Positions 1 to 9,648 of a stretch of 45,956 bases of DNA are shown here, piece by piece. How positions within the stretch are numbered: position 1 is the stretch's first letter; each line of letters begins with the position of its first letter. The translations under genes and the position numbers were made by a program. The stretch covers positions 1-45,956 of the forward strand of contig DATJGF010000074.1 of assembly GCA_035495315.1 (NCBI GenBank). The letters are read 5' to 3'. The notes beneath the pieces are model-generated. The model was not told the origin of the DNA and did no database searches. It was given only the letters and a program-made list of their open reading frames with translations. The DNA comes from DATJGF01 sp035495315 (GTDB lineage: Bacteria > Verrucomicrobiota > Verrucomicrobiia > Limisphaerales > UBA8199).

Positions 1-34
1 GGGTGCCTTTGACTGGTCGATACCAGCGGAGTAG
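1..34 (+). CDS. C-terminal end of a third giant secreted-protein paralogue (partial)
   Basis: Only the last ten codons and a TAG stop are inside the window. Read from base 2 they give GAFDWSIPAE. The two complete genes downstream end in GSFDWTIPAE and GSFNWIIPAE, so this is almost certainly the 3' end of a further tandem paralogue whose body lies to the left. A hairpin like the one behind the next gene follows 59 bases after the stop. Nothing can be said about its N-terminal domains. Confidence 0.75.
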   Translation, partial: GAFDWSIPAE

Positions 35-577
35 GGGGGCGGGCCAACTCAAGCCGGATGAACGCAAGAACTTAGGCGCAAGGAACCCAGACGGCGCACG
101 CCCAAGGTTCAGGGGGGATCGAACCAAAGGCGTGCGCCGAATTTGATTCTCGTTCGGCGCGACTATTCTTGCGCCGCCTTCAGAAACGTACCTCGTCCAT
201 AACCGGGTCATCAGAAGGAAAAAACGCGCATCCGAACGAGGAAGGATCGCCTACTTAACCCTCTTGGACCAGACACATGCTACCCTTTAAAGGATCTATG
301 CACGGCGCTGTGGCGAGGGTTAACCCTCGGAAACTACCGAGCGGACTACAGTGATTACGCACTTATTTGGATCTTCACAAAGTCTAATTTTGAGTCACTG
401 TGTAATGTTTCCGCATCAGATCGCCTCTCAAGCCGCCTTGCCAGCCTTTCTTTTGACTTTCTGCCCCAGGGGCTCCCCCGGGAAATAAACTCGGATTCGC
501 CCCGGGAAAAACAGCCGTATTTCGGCGCGAAGGCTGCTTTCTCTTTTTGTGACTCTAACAACTCCCAGCAACGGAAT
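35..577. other. Intergenic region between tandem paralogues
   Basis: These 543 bases hold no convincing gene; the minus-strand open frame reaching in from the right is a shadow of the large gene. The stretch contains a strong hairpin at 93-138 and, just upstream of the next gene, a GC-rich leader with two CCCGGG blocks at 477-482 and 501-506. A similar order of elements occurs in the shorter gap at 5675-5892. I see no clear promoter; a weak TTGGAC/TTTAAA pair at 264-291 is the best candidate. Confidence 0.6.
93..138 (+). terminator. Hairpin behind the partial paralogue, possible terminator
   Basis: A perfect 10-bp stem (GGCGCACGCC at 93-102 with GGCGTGCGCC at 129-138) encloses a second helix GGTTC/GAACC. 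The T content after the stem is poor, so an intrinsic terminator is only one option. The same design recurs at 5726-5769. Confidence 0.5.
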
Positions 578-3500
578 ATGAGCAGCGAACAGAACCAGCA
601 ACAGCCAGCTTCGAAGGAAGTTCTGGTTAGTAACCCTTTAAAACCCCGCCCGGAAGATCTCAGGCAGATCGGAACGAGGCTCCAGCGCAAATCGACTGCT
701 CGCCACGGTATCAGCCGCCAGTCAGGTCTTCTTGCACTGTGCGTGCTCCTGTTTGCCGGCGTCGGCAGCGCGTTCGGCAAGTCCGACACTTCCGTCGCGC
801 TGGTCTCTTCTCTTAATCCGGCCTGCGCCGGCGGGTCAATTGTGTTCACGGCCACCGTCAGTGTGGTTCCGCCCGGAACCGGTACACCCACCGGCACAGT
901 AACTTTCAAAGACGGCGCCGCAACCCTTTCAACCGTCACCTTGAGCTCCGGTGTGGCCACTCTCACCACTTCCGCCTTGGCGGCCAGGGTCCATTCAACT
1001 ACCGCCACCTATAATGGCAGCTCCAGTTTCAACAGCAGCACTTCTGCTGCCCTGTCACAAACAGTCAATGCCCTGCCCACCGCCAGCGTCAGCGGCGGTG
1101 GCACCGTCTGCCAGGGCAGTGGTACCAACATCCAGGCCGCCCTCACCGGCACAGGTCCCTGGACAGTAGCCTGGTCGGACGGTCTCATCCAAAACGGCGT
1201 AGCCGTTAGCCCTGCCACGCGCTTCGTCAGTCCCGCCTCGACCACGATCTACTCCGTGATTAGCGTCAGCGACGGCAATTGCTCTAACATTGGTTCCGGC
1301 AGTGCTACGGTCAACGTCAATACGCCCGCGTCCATTACCTCGCAACCGACATCAACTGCGGTTTGCGCCGGCAACGCCGCCGTCCTGACCGTCACCTCGA
1401 CCGGCTTGAGCCTCACCTATCAGTGGCTCAAGAACGGGACCAATCTGGTCAACGGCGGAAACATTTCGGGGGCTACCAGCGCCACCCTGACGATTAGCGC
1501 TACGACAGCAGCAGATTCCGGTTCTTATTCCGTGGTCGCCAGCGATCCGTGTGCTCCGGCTGCCACTTCCAGCGCTGCAACTCTCACGGTTAACCAAGTC
1601 CCGGTGGCCACGATCTCTGCACCTATCAATACCTGCAACGGGCTCAATCAAACTGCGTCGGTGCCCGATGCCGGCCCAGGCGCCCACTATGGCTGGACCA
1701 TCAGTGGCGGCACCATCAACTCCGGCGCCGGAACTTCCACCATCTCTTATACGACCGGGGCAAACGGCAAAGCCACGCTCTCCGCTAACGTGACGAATAG
1801 TTTCGGCTGCTGGGCTGCGGGTAGCGCGAACGTTGCGATCACGGCGCCCGATCGCTTGGTGCAAGGATGGCGAAATACTGCGCCGTTGCAATGGCAGGGC
1901 AGCACATTTAACAAAGGCGATGCCTACTATTCCGAGGGAGCTACGGTCCCGCTCCGATTCATTCTAACCAACATGTGCGCGGGCGGTTCCTGGTCCATCA
2001 ACCTCGTCTATGATTTTAAGGACGCCAACACCTCCGAGCACTTCTGGGATTTCCTGACGACCTACAACGCCTCTGAGCAGACTGAATTGGGCAGCGAATG
2101 CGCTGGCTATGGATGCAGTGGCTCCCCAACGACCTTCCCAATCCCGGCCGACCCTGCCTTGACGTATCAACAGGCTGGAGTCTTCACCGTCTATAATGGC
2201 ACGATCACCAACGTCAGCCCGGTCGCGAACGTCCAGCACAGCGGCAGCACACTGCAAAAGCAATATACGATCAGCGGCGTCACGGCTCCCGGCTCGACCG
2301 CACAGAATGTGTTGATCGTAGTTGGTGGCCATTTGGCGGGCGAGCTCCAATGGGGCGCCGGCAACGGCGCCGCTAGTTGGTCGGGAGCTTCAGGTAAGAT
2401 GTATGTGCAATTCACCAGCGAATCCGCATTTGACAGTTTCGCCATGAACCCCGCCAACATTGCTCAGTTGGGTGACTTGGGCATCACAACTATGACCGGC
2501 ACGCCCGGTCCGGTTTGTGCCGGCTCCACTGTCAACTACAGCCTCGTGCTGAGCAATGCGGGACCTCAGCAGGCCCAGTCAGTGACCATACAGGACAATT
2601 TGCCGGCGGGAATGAGCCTGGTATCGGCCATCATGTCCCAAGGCACCGTCAGCGGCGCAACCAACTTAACATTCACCCTGGGTGACATTAACGCGGCTTC
2701 CAACGCCACCATTAGCATGGTCGTCAGTATCAGCCCCAACGCTGTGGCGGGCACGTATATCAACACCGCGACGATTTCTGATGCTTCGCCAACTGATCCT
2801 AATTTTAACAACAATACCCTCAGCGCCTCGACAATAGTTTATGCCCGCACTACTGCCACCCCGATGGCGGATCAACTCGGCTGCCTGGGCGTCCCCACCA
2901 CCTTTGCTACGGTAGCTTCCGGCACCGGACCGTTCACTTATCAGTGGCGCAAGAACGGTTCGAATATTTCCGGAGCCACCACCGCTGCCTACACGATTCC
3001 TTCGGTCGGGGCAGGCGATGCAGGCACTTATTGCGTCGTCGTCACCGGCACCTGCAACAGCCTCACCAATTGCGCGACCCTGACCGTCAGCACCAACACC
3101 TCGATTGCTACACCGCTGGTCAGCCTGGTGAAATGCCCGGGCGAGACAGCTGTCTTCAGCACTGTACCCTCCGGCACCGGGCCGTTCACCATTACTTGGA
3201 CCAAGAATGGCGTGTTGATCCCAGGGCAAACCGGCACCACGTTGACCCTCCCCAACGTCAGTGCCTCTGACGGCGGCCTTTATTGCGTCAATATTGCCGG
3301 CTACTGCAACGCCACCAACAACTGCGCCACTTTGACCGTCAATAGTCAGATCCAGGTCGTCACGGCTCCTGCCAGTCAGACCGTGTGCCCCGGCAGCAAC
3401 CTCACCTTTACCGTCAACGCGACTGGCTCCAGCCTCACTTATCAATGGTATGCGGGCACCAACTTGCTTTCCGGCCAAACTGACTCCAGCCTCACCCTGA

Positions 3501-5674
3501 CCAACGTCAGCACCACCAACGCTGTCTCCTACAGCGTCGTCGTCAGCGGCGCTTGCGGAAACGCGGTCACCAACACCGCGAGCCTCACACTCTCGCTGCC
3601 GGCCGTCACTGCCCCGGCGGATGTTACCGTCGCCTGTACCAACTCGCTTGACCCGAGCCTCAACTTGGCGTTGGGGATCGCTTCGGTAACCGACAGCTGC
3701 AGCACTTTGACACCGACCTATAGTGACCAGATCATTCCTGGCAATTGCTCCGGCAACTACACGGTCCAACGCACTTGGACCGTGCAAGATGGCTTCGGTG
3801 ATGTCAGCACCGCGCTGCAAATTATCACCGTGCAGGATGCTGCCCCTGTCGTGATTGCTCCGCCAAACCTGGTCCTGGGCTACATGGCCGATACCAGCAC
3901 TAATACCACCGGTATCGCCACGGCGCAGTCTGGCTGCGGCACAGTGGCGTTGACCTACTCGGATAGCGTGGCGGCGCAGGCGGACGGCTCTCAGGTTATT
4001 AACCGGACGTGGCTCGGCACCGATGGTTGCGGCAACAATGGCAGCGCCGTCCAAACAATTAGCTTGAATGCACCCAGCGCGTTGGTCCTCCCGACCCAGT
4101 CCGACATCGTGCTAAGTAACCTGGCCACTCTTGTCGTGACCAACACCGCGACTGACCCTAATGGCTCGAGCAGCCTGCTCACCTATCAGTTAATCGATCC
4201 ACCCGCCGGGGTTACCATTGACAGTAATGGCATCATCACCTGGACACCCAGCCTGTTGCAAAGCCCCAGCACCAACATCCTTACGACCGTGGTGACCACG
4301 ACGGTGGTGAACGCGACCGGCTCGACCACGATCAGCACGACCAATAGCTTCGTCGTGATCGTCACCAGCGTGGATATGATGGTAGACACCGATGCCGATG
4401 GTCTCACCAATCTCGTCGAATATGCCGTCGGCTCCGATCCGAATAATGCGGGGGACGGCAACGCCGACATTATCGTTTGGATCACTGCTAATAATAATAA
4501 CCGTTACCTGGCGATGAAGTTCAAACGCCGAGTTAACGCCGCCGAGCTGCAGCTTCAATACGTGCCGGAAGTCTCGGCCGATAAGGTCAACTGGTACTCC
4601 GATGCGGCCAATGTCCTCCTGGTTAGTGTGACGCCGGCGGACGCGGCCTTTGACTGGGTTATCGTCAATGATCTCACACCGCTTACGCCTCAGGCCGCCC
4701 GTTTCATCCACCTGCGTGTGGTCTCAGTGACTGGGGAGAGTGCCTCGCCGACCTGGATCGGTACGGCGACCCCTGTAAAGGGCACTAGCGGAACAGGTCC
4801 GAAGTTCACGATCTTCTCCCAGCGCATGGTGCTGCCGATCGTATATGGGGGCACCGTTTCGGGTGTGCAGAACACCGCCCTGACTGATGCGAAGGCCGCC
4901 TGGTCGGCTGTCCAGTTCGGTTCCACGGCTAATCCGACGTATGCCGAGTTCGATAATGGCTACACGGTTGATATCGCGGGCACAGCCTCCAGCCAGAGCC
5001 TCGCGTTAGCTGGCAGCGTTACCGGTTTGGTCAATCCGGGAGACATTTATCGAGTAAGACAGCACTTCACTATCGCCAGCCTATTCGGCACCAATAACGA
5101 GACCGGGTTGAAGACGGGCCTGAATCCCGCTTCGGCCGACAACATCATGCTGACTATTCCCGAGACGCAACAGACCATGAGCATCTTCTACTTCAGCAAT
5201 GCATTGGCTCATGGCTGGTATCGCGCGGATTTCACGCCCGCCGCCAACCAGGTAGTGTATCCTGAGCAAGGCGTTATGGTGCGCCGGGTCGTTCAGGGTG
5301 ATGTAAACGTCTACCTGTGCGGCCCGATCAAGCTGGGGGTTGAGGTTGCCCCTGTCGAGCCTGGCTTCAACAATCTCGGCACCCTTAAGAGTCTCTCCCC
5401 CATGACGCTCAACTCGCTGAATCTCTACACTGGCGATCCTGCGACAGGCATCGCCAGCGGCCTCAACCTGGCCGCCAGTGACAACGTTCTGATTGTGCAA
5501 CCCAATGGTGCGACGGCGTCATATTTCTACTTCAAAGACACCAAAGGCCACGAAGGTTGGCTCGATGCGACGTTCAGTCCGGCGGGCAATACTGCAGTGC
5601 CGGCGGGTAGTGCGTTCTTCATCAAGCGGCAGCTGACCAAGGGTAGCTTTGACTGGACCATACCTGCCGAGTAA
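578..5674 (+). CDS. Giant secreted multi-Ig-domain protein, TIGR02597-like C-terminus
   Basis: A 1698-residue protein, probably exported and surface-bound or released. After a charged N-terminal stretch, a hydrophobic segment at about residues 49-66 looks like a signal sequence. Then come a group-3-type bacterial Ig domain (about 69-165), Cys-containing Ig/PKD-like domains (about 166-420), a unique segment (about 425-630), a DUF11-like domain (about 632-752), three Ig-like modules with paired Cys (about 756-1010), two HYR-like modules (about 1011-1168), a putative-Ig module (about 1169-1265), and a Ca-binding DTDADG repeat at 1270-1290. The last 400 residues resemble TIGR02597 proteins of Verrucomicrobia and are nearly the same as in the next gene. 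The ATG has no good Shine-Dalgarno, but the sequence around it matches that of the next gene. The domain pattern suggests adhesion or a structural role; no catalytic motif was seen. Domain names are from pattern recognition. Confidence 0.85.
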   Translation: MSSEQNQQQPASKEVLVSNPLKPRPEDLRQIGTRLQRKSTARHGISRQSGLLALCVLLFAGVGSAFGKSDTSVALVSSLNPACAGGSIVFTATVSVVPPGTGTPTGTVTFKDGAATLSTVTLSSGVATLTTSALAARVHSTTATYNGSSSFNSSTSAALSQTVNALPTASVSGGGTVCQGSGTNIQAALTGTGPWTVAWSDGLIQNGVAVSPATRFVSPASTTIYSVISVSDGNCSNIGSGSATVNVNTPASITSQPTSTAVCAGNAAVLTVTSTGLSLTYQWLKNGTNLVNGGNISGATSATLTISATTAADSGSYSVVASDPCAPAATSSAATLTVNQVPVATISAPINTCNGLNQTASVPDAGPGAHYGWTISGGTINSGAGTSTISYTTGANGKATLSANVTNSFGCWAAGSANVAITAPDRLVQGWRNTAPLQWQGSTFNKGDAYYSEGATVPLRFILTNMCAGGSWSINLVYDFKDANTSEHFWDFLTTYNASEQTELGSECAGYGCSGSPTTFPIPADPALTYQQAGVFTVYNGTITNVSPVANVQHSGSTLQKQYTISGVTAPGSTAQNVLIVVGGHLAGELQWGAGNGAASWSGASGKMYVQFTSESAFDSFAMNPANIAQLGDLGITTMTGTPGPVCAGSTVNYSLVLSNAGPQQAQSVTIQDNLPAGMSLVSAIMSQGTVSGATNLTFTLGDINAASNATISMVVSISPNAVAGTYINTATISDASPTDPNFNNNTLSASTIVYARTTATPMADQLGCLGVPTTFATVASGTGPFTYQWRKNGSNISGATTAAYTIPSVGAGDAGTYCVVVTGTCNSLTNCATLTVSTNTSIATPLVSLVKCPGETAVFSTVPSGTGPFTITWTKNGVLIPGQTGTTLTLPNVSASDGGLYCVNIAGYCNATNNCATLTVNSQIQVVTAPASQTVCPGSNLTFTVNATGSSLTYQWYAGTNLLSGQTDSSLTLTNVSTTNAVSYSVVVSGACGNAVTNTASLTLSLPAVTAPADVTVACTNSLDPSLNLALGIASVTDSCSTLTPTYSDQIIPGNCSGNYTVQRTWTVQDGFGDVSTALQIITVQDAAPVVIAPPNLVLGYMADTSTNTTGIATAQSGCGTVALTYSDSVAAQADGSQVINRTWLGTDGCGNNGSAVQTISLNAPSALVLPTQSDIVLSNLATLVVTNTATDPNGSSSLLTYQLIDPPAGVTIDSNGIITWTPSLLQSPSTNILTTVVTTTVVNATGSTTISTTNSFVVIVTSVDMMVDTDADGLTNLVEYAVGSDPNNAGDGNADIIVWITANNNNRYLAMKFKRRVNAAELQLQYVPEVSADKVNWYSDAANVLLVSVTPADAAFDWVIVNDLTPLTPQAARFIHLRVVSVTGESASPTWIGTATPVKGTSGTGPKFTIFSQRMVLPIVYGGTVSGVQNTALTDAKAAWSAVQFGSTANPTYAEFDNGYTVDIAGTASSQSLALAGSVTGLVNPGDIYRVRQHFTIASLFGTNNETGLKTGLNPASADNIMLTIPETQQTMSIFYFSNALAHGWYRADFTPAANQVVYPEQGVMVRRVVQGDVNVYLCGPIKLGVEVAPVEPGFNNLGTLKSLSPMTLNSLNLYTGDPATGIASGLNLAASDNVLIVQPNGATASYFYFKDTKGHEGWLDATFSPAGNTAVPAGSAFFIKRQLTKGSFDWTIPAE

Positions 5675-5725
5675 ATCGACGGCCAGAATCACTTAAGCGG
5701 TTCTCTAAGGGACAGGGAACCCAAA

Positions 5726-5769
5726 GGCGCACGGCTCGGGTTCAAGGGATCGAACCTGAGGTGTGCGCC
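5726..5769 (+). terminator. Hairpin behind the first complete giant gene, likely terminator
   Basis: GGCGCAC at 5726-5732 pairs with GTGCGCC at 5763-5769, with an inner GGTTC/GAACC helix. A run of five T lies at about 5775-5779. Sequence and layout match the hairpin at 93-138, so the two were probably duplicated along with the genes. Confidence 0.55.
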
Positions 5770-5892
5770 AAAGCTTTTTATCCCGGGGGTTTCCCGGGAC
5801 CCCATTCCGGATTCCGACTGGGGCTACATCTGTGTCCAGCCCCGATTGTTGCATTTCGTTCTACCGCTAGAGTGACTGCAGCAACGAACGAT

Positions 5893-8800
5893 ATGAACGA
5901 AGTCCGAAAAGCAACAGCAAACGTTATGAATACAGATCCCCTCACGAGAGTCAGCACTGAGCCAGGAGCTCCCTCGCGGGTAGCTCGAGCGCTCTGCGCA
6001 GCAATGATTTTAGCCAGCTTGGCGGCGCAAGCCGTGCCACCTCCCAACGGTATCGCTCCGGTCACGACGCCGACGGGCGGTTTCGGGATTGGCGGGCAGG
6101 TCGTCGCCGGGACCGGTGGAATGGTCAGCGGCGACTGGATGCCGGGCGCCAATGGCGCGGCCGGGGTTCTCAATTCAAGCGGTGCGCCGCTAGACTCGAG
6201 CACCACATTCCATTTTACCGATCCTAACGGTGCCAGGGGTGATAATGTCTTCTCCTCCGGCAAATGGATGGATGACCCAAATACCTGGACCTGGACTACT
6301 TCAGGCGCGCAAGCCAAAGGTGACATCAACAATGTGCTGATGCACGTTGCCACCGATACGAATTATCATACCTGGTTGATCCTGGCGGCTGACCGCGCTG
6401 CCGTCAACGGCAGTTCATATATTGATTTCGAATTGCTGCAGAATCAACTGGTTGCCAATGCCAACGGGAGCTTCACCTCCAGTGGCCCTCACGGTGGGCG
6501 GACCGTGAACGATATGGTGCTGACACTATTATTCAATAATGGCGGCTCCTCTGCGGATTTCCTGGCTTATCGCTGGCAAACCAACAGCAGCAGCGGCGGT
6601 TACACTTACGTCGACTCGACCGCAGCTCTGCCGGCTGGCAAGGTATTTGCCGCCGTCAACAGCAACTCGGTCGCCGTACCTTTTGGCGCCTTTGGCTCGA
6701 CCAATTATCAATCGCTGGCCTTCATCGAGGCGGCGGTCGATATGACTGCGCTGATGGGTAATTTTGATCAATGCCTCTCGATTGGTGTAAAGAGCATTAT
6801 TGTCAAAACAAAGTCTGCCGCGTCGGGCTCGGCCAGTTTAGTGGATTTTGTGGGTCCCCTCCAATATAGGATCCTGATCGGTCCTGGAGCTGATGCCGGT
6901 CCGGATCAGGCTCAATGCACCCAGGGCAGTTCGACCGCTTTTGCGCTGCAAGGTGTGGCCAACCGCGGAGAGCTTCCAATCACCTCGACCTTTTGGAGCG
7001 TCGTTTCCGGCTCTGCTACCATTGATTCGACCAGCTCGTTAAACACGACGGCTCACGTGTCCTCGCCCAGCGCAACTCTGCGTTTGACAGCAGTTCAGGC
7101 CAATGGCTGCGTTGGTACCTCCGATGTCGTTCTGACAGTTAACCCGATCCCGCAATCCAGCATCGCCGGTCCTTCATGGGTTTTCCCTCAGACAACCACG
7201 CAGTTTTCTGGACCCGCCGGAATGAGCAATTACACCTGGTCAATCTCGGGCAACGGTTCGATCAGCGGCTCTGCCAATTCACAAACCGTCTCGGTAGTCG
7301 CCGGTTCCACCTGCGGCGCAACCTATACCCTCTCTTTGGATGTTAGCTCGAAGGGATGCGGCAGCACGGCGTCGACGGATATCCTGATCAGTGACACCGG
7401 GTTGCCGATCGTTACAGCTCCGGCAAACCTCACCTTGGAATGTCCGGCCGACACCAGCACCGCTGCTACCGGCGTTGCCACTGCTCATGATAATTCCGGC
7501 AATCTTGCGGTAAACTACAATGACGTCGTCACGGCTAACTGTGGCGGCTCCAAGGTCATCACCCGAACCTGGACGGCAGTCAACCCCTGCGGCTTCAGCG
7601 TCAGCGCACCTCAGATCATAACGGTAAAGGACACGACGCCACCGACAGTCACTGCGCCTTCCGACGTGACTGTGGCTTTCACCGCCGATGTCAGCACCAG
7701 TAGCACCGGGGTGGCCACCGCCCAGGACGGCTGCAGTTCGGTTAGTCTTCAGTATGCAGATGCTCTTGCGGTTCGCCCTGATGGCTCGCAGGTGATTTCG
7801 CGGACCTGGACAGCGACCGATGCTTGTGGCAACCGAGCCAGCGCCCTGCAGACAATCACACTGAGCGCTCCGAGTCCGTTGGTCCTGCCGGCTCAGCCTG
7901 ATGTCGTCCTGACCAATCTGGATACGCTGGTCGTTACCAACACAGCGACCGACCCGAATGGCTCGAGCAACCCACTCTCTTACCAGCTGATCAATCCTCC
8001 CGCCGGGATGACGATCGACAGCAATGGCATTATTACCTGGACTCCGACGTCTTCCCAGAGCCCCAGCACTAACCTCGTCACGACGGTTGTGACGGCGACT
8101 GAAGTCTCCAGCGCCGGCAGTTCGACGATCAGCGCCACCAATAGCTTCCTGGTGATTGTCACGACGCCCTATGACGGGTTGGATATGAGCGTCGACACCG
8201 ACGGTGACGGCCTGACTAACCTTGTCGAATATGCCGTCGGCTCTGACCCGAAGAATTCCGGTGATGGCAATGCCAATATCATTGTTTGGATCACGCAGAA
8301 CAATGGAATCCGCTATCTCGCGATGAAGTTCAAACGCCGCGTCAATGCCGCCGCGCTGCAATTGCAATACATCCCCGAAGTCTCGGCCGATAAAGTCAAT
8401 TGGTTCTCCGATGCCGGCAACGTCCTGGAAGTCAGTGTGACGCCCGCGGATGCGGCATTCGATTGGGTGACGGTGAACGACCTGACGCCGATCACACCCG
8501 AGGCCGCCCGGTTCATCCACCTGCGCGTCATCTCGGTCAGTCTTGAAAGCGCCTCCCCGACCTGGATCGGCACAGCCGCTACGGTTAAAGGTAATGGCGG
8601 AACCGATGCCAAGTTCACTACCTTCTCCCAACGGATGGTGCTGCCGATTGTGTATGCCGGCACTGTTTCCAGCCTGCAGAACACCGCGCTGACCGATGCC
8701 AATGCCGCCTGGGGCAATGCCCAGTTCGGTTCAACCAATAATCCGACGTATGCCGAGTTCGACAATGGTTACATGGTCGATATCGCCGGCACAGCTTCCA

Positions 8801-9483
8801 GCCAGAGCCTCGCCTTGGCCGGCAGCCTTAACGGGTTGGTCAATCCGGGAGATACTTACCGCGTGCGGCAGCACTTCACTATCGCCAGCATGTTCGGCAC
8901 CAATAACGAAACCGGGTTGAGAGTCGGTTTGAATCCTGCCTCGGCCGACAACATCATGCTGACTATCCCGGAGACCCAACAGATAATGAGCATCTTCTAC
9001 TTCAGCAACGAAGTTGCCCATGGCTGGTATCGTGCGGACTTCACTCCCGCCGCCGACCAGGTCATTTATCCTGAACAAGGCGTGATGGTCCGCCGCATCG
9101 AACCCGGTGATGTCAATGTCTACCTCTGCGGTCCGATCAAGACTGACGCGACGGTCGCCCCCGTTGAGCCTGGTTTCAATAACGTGGGCACCCTTAAGAG
9201 CCTCTCAACTATGACGCTGAACTCGCTCAACCTGTATACGGGCAATCCGACGACAGGAATTGCCAGCGGACTGAACCTGGCTGGCAGTGATAACGTGTTG
9301 ATTGTCCAGCCGGATGGCTCAACTGCTTCCTACTTCTACTTCAATGATGCCAAAGGGAACGAGGGCTGGTTCGATGCGCGGTTCAACCCTGCCGGGAGCA
9401 CATCAATACCTGCCGGTACTGCCTTTTTCATCAAGCGCCAAACCGGTAACGGGTCCTTCAACTGGATTATTCCCGCAGAGTAA
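5893..9483 (+). CDS. Giant secreted Ig/HYR-domain protein, paralogue of the preceding gene
   Basis: 1196 residues. I chose the ATG at 5893 because the context GCAACGAACGATATGAAC mirrors the start of the preceding paralogue; an in-frame GTG at 5761 lies inside a hairpin and is unlikely. A signal-like segment sits at about residues 31-47. An N-terminal domain at about 50-330 differs from that of the preceding gene. It is followed by two PKD/Ig-like modules (about 333-505), two HYR-like modules (about 506-660), a putative-Ig module (about 661-755), a DTDGDG calcium-binding repeat (768-788) and the conserved 400-residue C-terminal region. By eye, about four fifths of positions in that region match the upstream gene. 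Probably a cell-surface or matrix protein; the ligand is unknown. Confidence 0.85.
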   Translation: MNEVRKATANVMNTDPLTRVSTEPGAPSRVARALCAAMILASLAAQAVPPPNGIAPVTTPTGGFGIGGQVVAGTGGMVSGDWMPGANGAAGVLNSSGAPLDSSTTFHFTDPNGARGDNVFSSGKWMDDPNTWTWTTSGAQAKGDINNVLMHVATDTNYHTWLILAADRAAVNGSSYIDFELLQNQLVANANGSFTSSGPHGGRTVNDMVLTLLFNNGGSSADFLAYRWQTNSSSGGYTYVDSTAALPAGKVFAAVNSNSVAVPFGAFGSTNYQSLAFIEAAVDMTALMGNFDQCLSIGVKSIIVKTKSAASGSASLVDFVGPLQYRILIGPGADAGPDQAQCTQGSSTAFALQGVANRGELPITSTFWSVVSGSATIDSTSSLNTTAHVSSPSATLRLTAVQANGCVGTSDVVLTVNPIPQSSIAGPSWVFPQTTTQFSGPAGMSNYTWSISGNGSISGSANSQTVSVVAGSTCGATYTLSLDVSSKGCGSTASTDILISDTGLPIVTAPANLTLECPADTSTAATGVATAHDNSGNLAVNYNDVVTANCGGSKVITRTWTAVNPCGFSVSAPQIITVKDTTPPTVTAPSDVTVAFTADVSTSSTGVATAQDGCSSVSLQYADALAVRPDGSQVISRTWTATDACGNRASALQTITLSAPSPLVLPAQPDVVLTNLDTLVVTNTATDPNGSSNPLSYQLINPPAGMTIDSNGIITWTPTSSQSPSTNLVTTVVTATEVSSAGSSTISATNSFLVIVTTPYDGLDMSVDTDGDGLTNLVEYAVGSDPKNSGDGNANIIVWITQNNGIRYLAMKFKRRVNAAALQLQYIPEVSADKVNWFSDAGNVLEVSVTPADAAFDWVTVNDLTPITPEAARFIHLRVISVSLESASPTWIGTAATVKGNGGTDAKFTTFSQRMVLPIVYAGTVSSLQNTALTDANAAWGNAQFGSTNNPTYAEFDNGYMVDIAGTASSQSLALAGSLNGLVNPGDTYRVRQHFTIASMFGTNNETGLRVGLNPASADNIMLTIPETQQIMSIFYFSNEVAHGWYRADFTPAADQVIYPEQGVMVRRIEPGDVNVYLCGPIKTDATVAPVEPGFNNVGTLKSLSTMTLNSLNLYTGNPTTGIASGLNLAGSDNVLIVQPDGSTASYFYFNDAKGNEGWFDARFNPAGSTSIPAGTAFFIKRQTGNGSFNWIIPAE

Positions 9484-9511
9484 GAACAATAGCTAAAAAC
9501 AACACTTCAAG

Positions 9512-9538
9512 AGAGCGCGGACTTCGGTCCGCGCTCTT
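9512..9538 (+). terminator. Intrinsic terminator with UUCG tetraloop
   Basis: An 11-bp perfect stem (9512-9522 with 9527-9537) is closed by C(TTCG)G, the very stable UUCG tetraloop, and followed by TGTTCTTT. It lies 29 bases after the stop of the giant gene and should end the tandem-paralogue transcript. Confidence 0.85.
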
Positions 9539-9648
9539 GTTCTTTATCGGAAGCTCAAATTCAGAAAGAGATAAAAATCGTTAAAATACCTCTTGACGTT
9601 TTCGGGGCAGTAAGGCAAAACTAGCGTCGTTAAAGCACAAACCGAAAT

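Noticed and set aside
2666..4054. A long minus-strand open frame of 462 codons inside the first giant gene
   Set aside because: It is opposite a repeat-rich coding sequence, has no recognisable domain and shows the composition of a frame shadow.
782..4370. Repeats in the giant genes as a possible CRISPR or satellite array
   Set aside because: The repeats are degenerate Ig-type protein modules of about 80-100 codons, without constant short repeats and spacers.
5761..5892. N-terminal extension of the second giant gene to a GTG at 5761
   Set aside because: The GTG lies within the right arm of the terminator-like hairpin, and the added 44 residues do not match the paralogue, whose start context agrees with 5893.
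7279..8631. A 450-codon minus-strand open frame inside the second giant gene
   Set aside because: Same reason: it mirrors the repeats of the plus-strand gene and shows no protein family features.
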